The position numbers and the translations under genes are program-made. A stretch of 64,000 nt of DNA from Pinirhizobacter sp036499745 (lineage in GTDB: Bacteria > Pseudomonadota > Gammaproteobacteria > Xanthomonadales > Rhodanobacteraceae), in contig NZ_DASYDG010000058.1 of assembly GCF_036499745.1 (NCBI RefSeq), forward strand, positions 32,749 to 96,748, read 5' to 3'. Positions 61,864 to 64,000 of the stretch are shown piece after piece; the stretch's first letter is position 1; each line of letters begins with the position of its first letter. The notes below the pieces were generated by a model, which saw nothing but the letters and a program-made list of their open reading frames with translations, was not told the DNA's origin and did no database searches.

Positions 61864-62577
61864 TTAAGTGGCGTCGTGGAAGATGATGCCCAGCGTGTGC
61901 CGGTGGCCTGAACGCAGCCGGCTCACGCCATGGCGCATCTTCACCCGATAGACGCCCCGTACACCCTGTACGGGGCGTTCGTTGACCGGGAACACCACCG
62001 CGTCACCCTTGCGCAGGGGCACCACTTCCGCCCGCGATTGCATGCGCGGGCGTTGCTCGGTCAATACGAACTCCCCGCCGGTGAAGTCCACGCCGGGTTC
62101 GGACAGCAGCACGGCTACCTGTAGTGGAAATACCAGCTCGCCGTAGAGGTCCTGGTGCAGGCAGTTGTAGTCGCCTTCGCGATATTGCAGCAGCAGTGGC
62201 GTGGGCCGCCGCTGGCCGGCGGCATGGCAACGTTCCAGGTAGTCGGCGTGATCGGCCGGAAAGCGTGATGCAATCCCAAGGGCCTGGTTCCATTGATTGG
62301 CCACCTCAGCCAGCTGCGGGTAAAGGCTTGTGCGCAGCTGTTGCACGAGGCCGGGAAGGGGGTAGTTGAAATACTGGTATTCGCCCCGGCCGAAGCCATG
62401 GCGGTGCATCACGACACGGCTTCGGAAGTGGCGTTCGTCCGGGTACATGCGCGTTATATGGTTGCAATAGCCCGGGGACAGCAGACCAGGTAACAGGGCT
62501 ACGCCGTGCGTATCGAGCTGGCTGGCAAGGTCGGGCCCGTCATGCAGGTCGTCGTTGGTCAATGCGATGGCGGTCAT
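61864..62577 (-). CDS. 2OG-Fe(II) oxygenase (prolyl-4-hydroxylase-like)
   Basis: The likely ATG 62577 gives 237 residues. A double-stranded beta-helix core has the iron-binding pair His141-x-Asp143 in CLHQDLYGELVFPLQ, the distal His216 in RHGVSRLRSG, and Arg in the same stretch for 2-oxoglutarate. Proteins of this type hydroxylate proteins or small molecules, or remove nucleobase alkylation. The family fits small bacterial members often annotated as 2OG-Fe(II) oxygenases. Substrate is unknown. The frame open to 62628 has no better ribosome site. It is convergent with msrA (7-base gap) and lies downstream of the Fsr-like gene on the same strand. Confidence 0.85.
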   Translation of the reverse strand: MTAIALTNDDLHDGPDLASQLDTHGVALLPGLLSPGYCNHITRMYPDERHFRSRVVMHRHGFGRGEYQYFNYPLPGLVQQLRTSLYPQLAEVANQWNQALGIASRFPADHADYLERCHAAGQRRPTPLLLQYREGDYNCLHQDLYGELVFPLQVAVLLSEPGVDFTGGEFVLTEQRPRMQSRAEVVPLRKGDAVVFPVNERPVQGVRGVYRVKMRHGVSRLRSGHRHTLGIIFHDAT

Positions 62578-62679
62578 GGTGGGCTCGCTCAAGTCAGAGT
62601 GACGAAAGCGTGCTCCCGCCGCGCCCATCCAGCTATCGGCGATTTGCGATTGAATCTGTCGGCCAACGCTTACGTTCTG

Positions 62680-63879
62680 TCAGCCTTCGCCGTGGTCAGG
62701 ACGCTGGCGAAGATCGGGCAGGAACGCCGCCAGCAACCCGATGGCGGGCAGGAACGCGCAGATCGCATACACCGTCTCGATGCCCCACACATCGGCCACT
62801 TCGCCCAGTACCGCGGCCCCCAGGCCGCCCATGCCGAACGAGAAGCCGAAGAAGAGCCCGGAGATCATGCCGATCTTGCCCGGGACCAGTTCCTGGGCGA
62901 ACACCACGATCGCAGGGAAGGCCGAGGCCAGCAGCAGGCCGATGATGATGGTCAGCGGCATGGTCCAGAACAGGTTCACGTGCGGCAGCAGCAAGGTGAA
63001 CGGCAGCACGCCCAGGATCGAAAACCAGATCACGTACTTCCGGCCGATGCGATCACCGATCGGTCCACCGGCCACCGTGCCCACGGCCACCGCGGCCATG
63101 AAGGCGAACAGATGCAGCTGTGCCACTTCCACCGATACTCCAAAACAGTGGATCAGGTAGAAAGTGAAGTAGCTGCTGAGGCTGGCCAGGTACACGTACT
63201 TGGAAAAGATCAGCGCAAGCAGGATGGCGATGCCCTTGCGAGCTGCGCCTTTAGGCAGTTCCACCGCGCCGTCGCGACGGCCCGCGCTTTTCTTCAGGCG
63301 CTCCAGGCCGTGGTGCTTGTACCAGATACCCACGTTCCACAGGATGCCGCATGAAAGCAGGGCCAGCAGCGCGAAGAAGGCCACGCTGGACTGTCCCCAG
63401 CGAACCACGACCACCGCCGCGGCCAGAGGGCCAAGCGCGGAGCCCGCATTGCCACCTACCTGGAACAGCGACTGTGCAAGGCCATGCCGGCCACCGGCGG
63501 CCATGCGTGCCACGCGTGAGGATTCAGGATGGAAGATCGATGATCCAAGGCCCAGCAGGCAGGCACCCGCCAGTACCATCGGGTACGAATGGGCGGTGGA
63601 GAGCACCAGCAATCCCGCCAGTGAGAATAACGTGCCGCCCGGAAGCGCCAGCGGCGTGGGCTTTTTGTCAGCGTATAGGCCCACAAGCGGCTGCAGGATG
63701 GACGCGGTGAGCTGATAGGCAAGGGTGATCATGCCGACCTGGCCGAAGTCCAGATGCAGGCTGCTTTTCAGATTGGGGTAAATGGCCGGTAGAAGCGACT
63801 GCATCATGTCGTTGAGCAGATGGCAGAAACTGATCGCGAATAGGATGGCGAAGGTGGTGACGTGGATCGAGCTTTCCAC
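62680..63879 (-). CDS. Fsr-like MFS exporter (fosmidomycin resistance family)
   Basis: The GTG start at 63879 gives about 399 residues with 12 predicted helices. The first helix region FAILFAISFCHLLNDMMQSLLPAIYPNLK is characteristic of Fsr-type exporters, and GPIGDRIGRKYVIWF is the MFS loop motif in the second half. E. coli Fsr exports fosmidomycin and trimethoprim, while natural substrates are unclear. The open frame continues upstream to 63981, but that part contains a likely promoter, so a shorter protein is preferred; TTG 63906 is another option. No ribosome site is strong, so the start is uncertain. Confidence 0.85.
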   Translation of the reverse strand: MESSIHVTTFAILFAISFCHLLNDMMQSLLPAIYPNLKSSLHLDFGQVGMITLAYQLTASILQPLVGLYADKKPTPLALPGGTLFSLAGLLVLSTAHSYPMVLAGACLLGLGSSIFHPESSRVARMAAGGRHGLAQSLFQVGGNAGSALGPLAAAVVVVRWGQSSVAFFALLALLSCGILWNVGIWYKHHGLERLKKSAGRRDGAVELPKGAARKGIAILLALIFSKYVYLASLSSYFTFYLIHCFGVSVEVAQLHLFAFMAAVAVGTVAGGPIGDRIGRKYVIWFSILGVLPFTLLLPHVNLFWTMPLTIIIGLLLASAFPAIVVFAQELVPGKIGMISGLFFGFSFGMGGLGAAVLGEVADVWGIETVYAICAFLPAIGLLAAFLPDLRQRPDHGEG

Positions 63880-63953
63880 GAAGGCGGTGGAACGTGCGGG
63901 TCTCAAAGTCGGATGGGCCTTTGCTTCAATCGCTGGATTGGGCTTGTCCCGGT

Positions 63954-63981
63954 AAAATAGCGCTCCCCCGGTTCGAAACAA
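63954..63981 (-). promoter_or_regulatory. Probable promoter of the Fsr-like gene
   Basis: On the minus strand TTGTTT (63981-63976) is followed after 16 bases by TATTTT (63959-63954), a fair sigma70 pair. It supports a translation start downstream of the longest open frame. Confidence 0.45.
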
Positions 63982-64000
63982 CGCTTCTTTTCGGGAAAAC

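Overview
The window is GC-rich bacterial chromosome. The gene order bamB-der, a rhodanese-fused moeB, folD, guaB-guaA, and the many TonB-dependent receptors paired with glycoside hydrolases point to a gammaproteobacterium of the Xanthomonadales, most likely Rhodanobacteraceae (Luteibacter/Dyella-like). I infer this from gene content and protein style, not from a marker gene. I see no rRNA, tRNA, CRISPR array, insertion sequence or prophage.

Layout. (1) 1-6853: core housekeeping genes, namely the end of bamB, der, moeB, folD, guaB and guaA. (2) 6888-9283: small accessory genes: an orphan HEPN/HepT-like RNase, a LigT/ThpR-type RNA cyclic phosphodiesterase, a VapC-type PIN toxin with its antitoxin and a tandem-repeat operator, and a YciI/DGPF protein. 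(3) 9427-18851: a probable peptide or cell-wall-peptide scavenging cluster: TonB receptor, two secreted serine hydrolases, enolase-superfamily dipeptide epimerase, POT peptide transporter and RpiR regulator. (4) 18845-27972: two YfcG-like glutathione transferases flanking a GH3 glycosidase, then aqpZ, tadA, a sirtuin, an LtaS-like sulfatase-fold membrane enzyme and an orphan LuxR-type response regulator. (5) 28298-31756: a 1152-residue trimeric autotransporter adhesin. (6) 31920-35385: a DUF1989 plus ATP-grasp operon, a YbhN-like membrane protein and a class III extradiol dioxygenase. (7) 35489-43776: a LacI-type regulator divergent from a GH65 phosphorylase fused to a beta-phosphoglucomutase, with two nearly palindromic operators between them, followed by a TonB receptor and an MFS permease. 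(8) 43844-60719: a glycan-degradation locus with tannase/feruloyl esterase, GH95, GH39, GH89, an unrecognised secreted beta-rich protein, GH43-F5/8C-Fn3, a TonB receptor, a small secreted protein and GH31. (9) 60869-63879: an NTF2-like secreted protein, msrA, a 2OG-Fe(II) oxygenase and an Fsr-like MFS exporter.

How they fit together. Region 7 reads as a complete uptake-and-phosphorolysis pathway. The receptor brings an alpha-glucobiose across the outer membrane and the MFS permease carries it across the inner membrane. GH65 splits it with phosphate into glucose plus beta-glucose 1-phosphate, and the fused mutase makes glucose 6-phosphate, all under LacI-type repression. Region 8 probably trims a decorated plant or complex glycan in the periplasm or outside the cell: fucose (GH95), xylose/arabinose (GH39, GH43), alpha-GlcNAc (GH89), alpha-xylose/glucose (GH31) and phenolic esters (tannase family). 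Region 3 probably imports and epimerises short peptides such as murein peptides.

Start codons were chosen from ribosome-binding sites, signal peptides and overlap with neighbours. Where the longest open frame is clearly over-extended this is stated in the entry.
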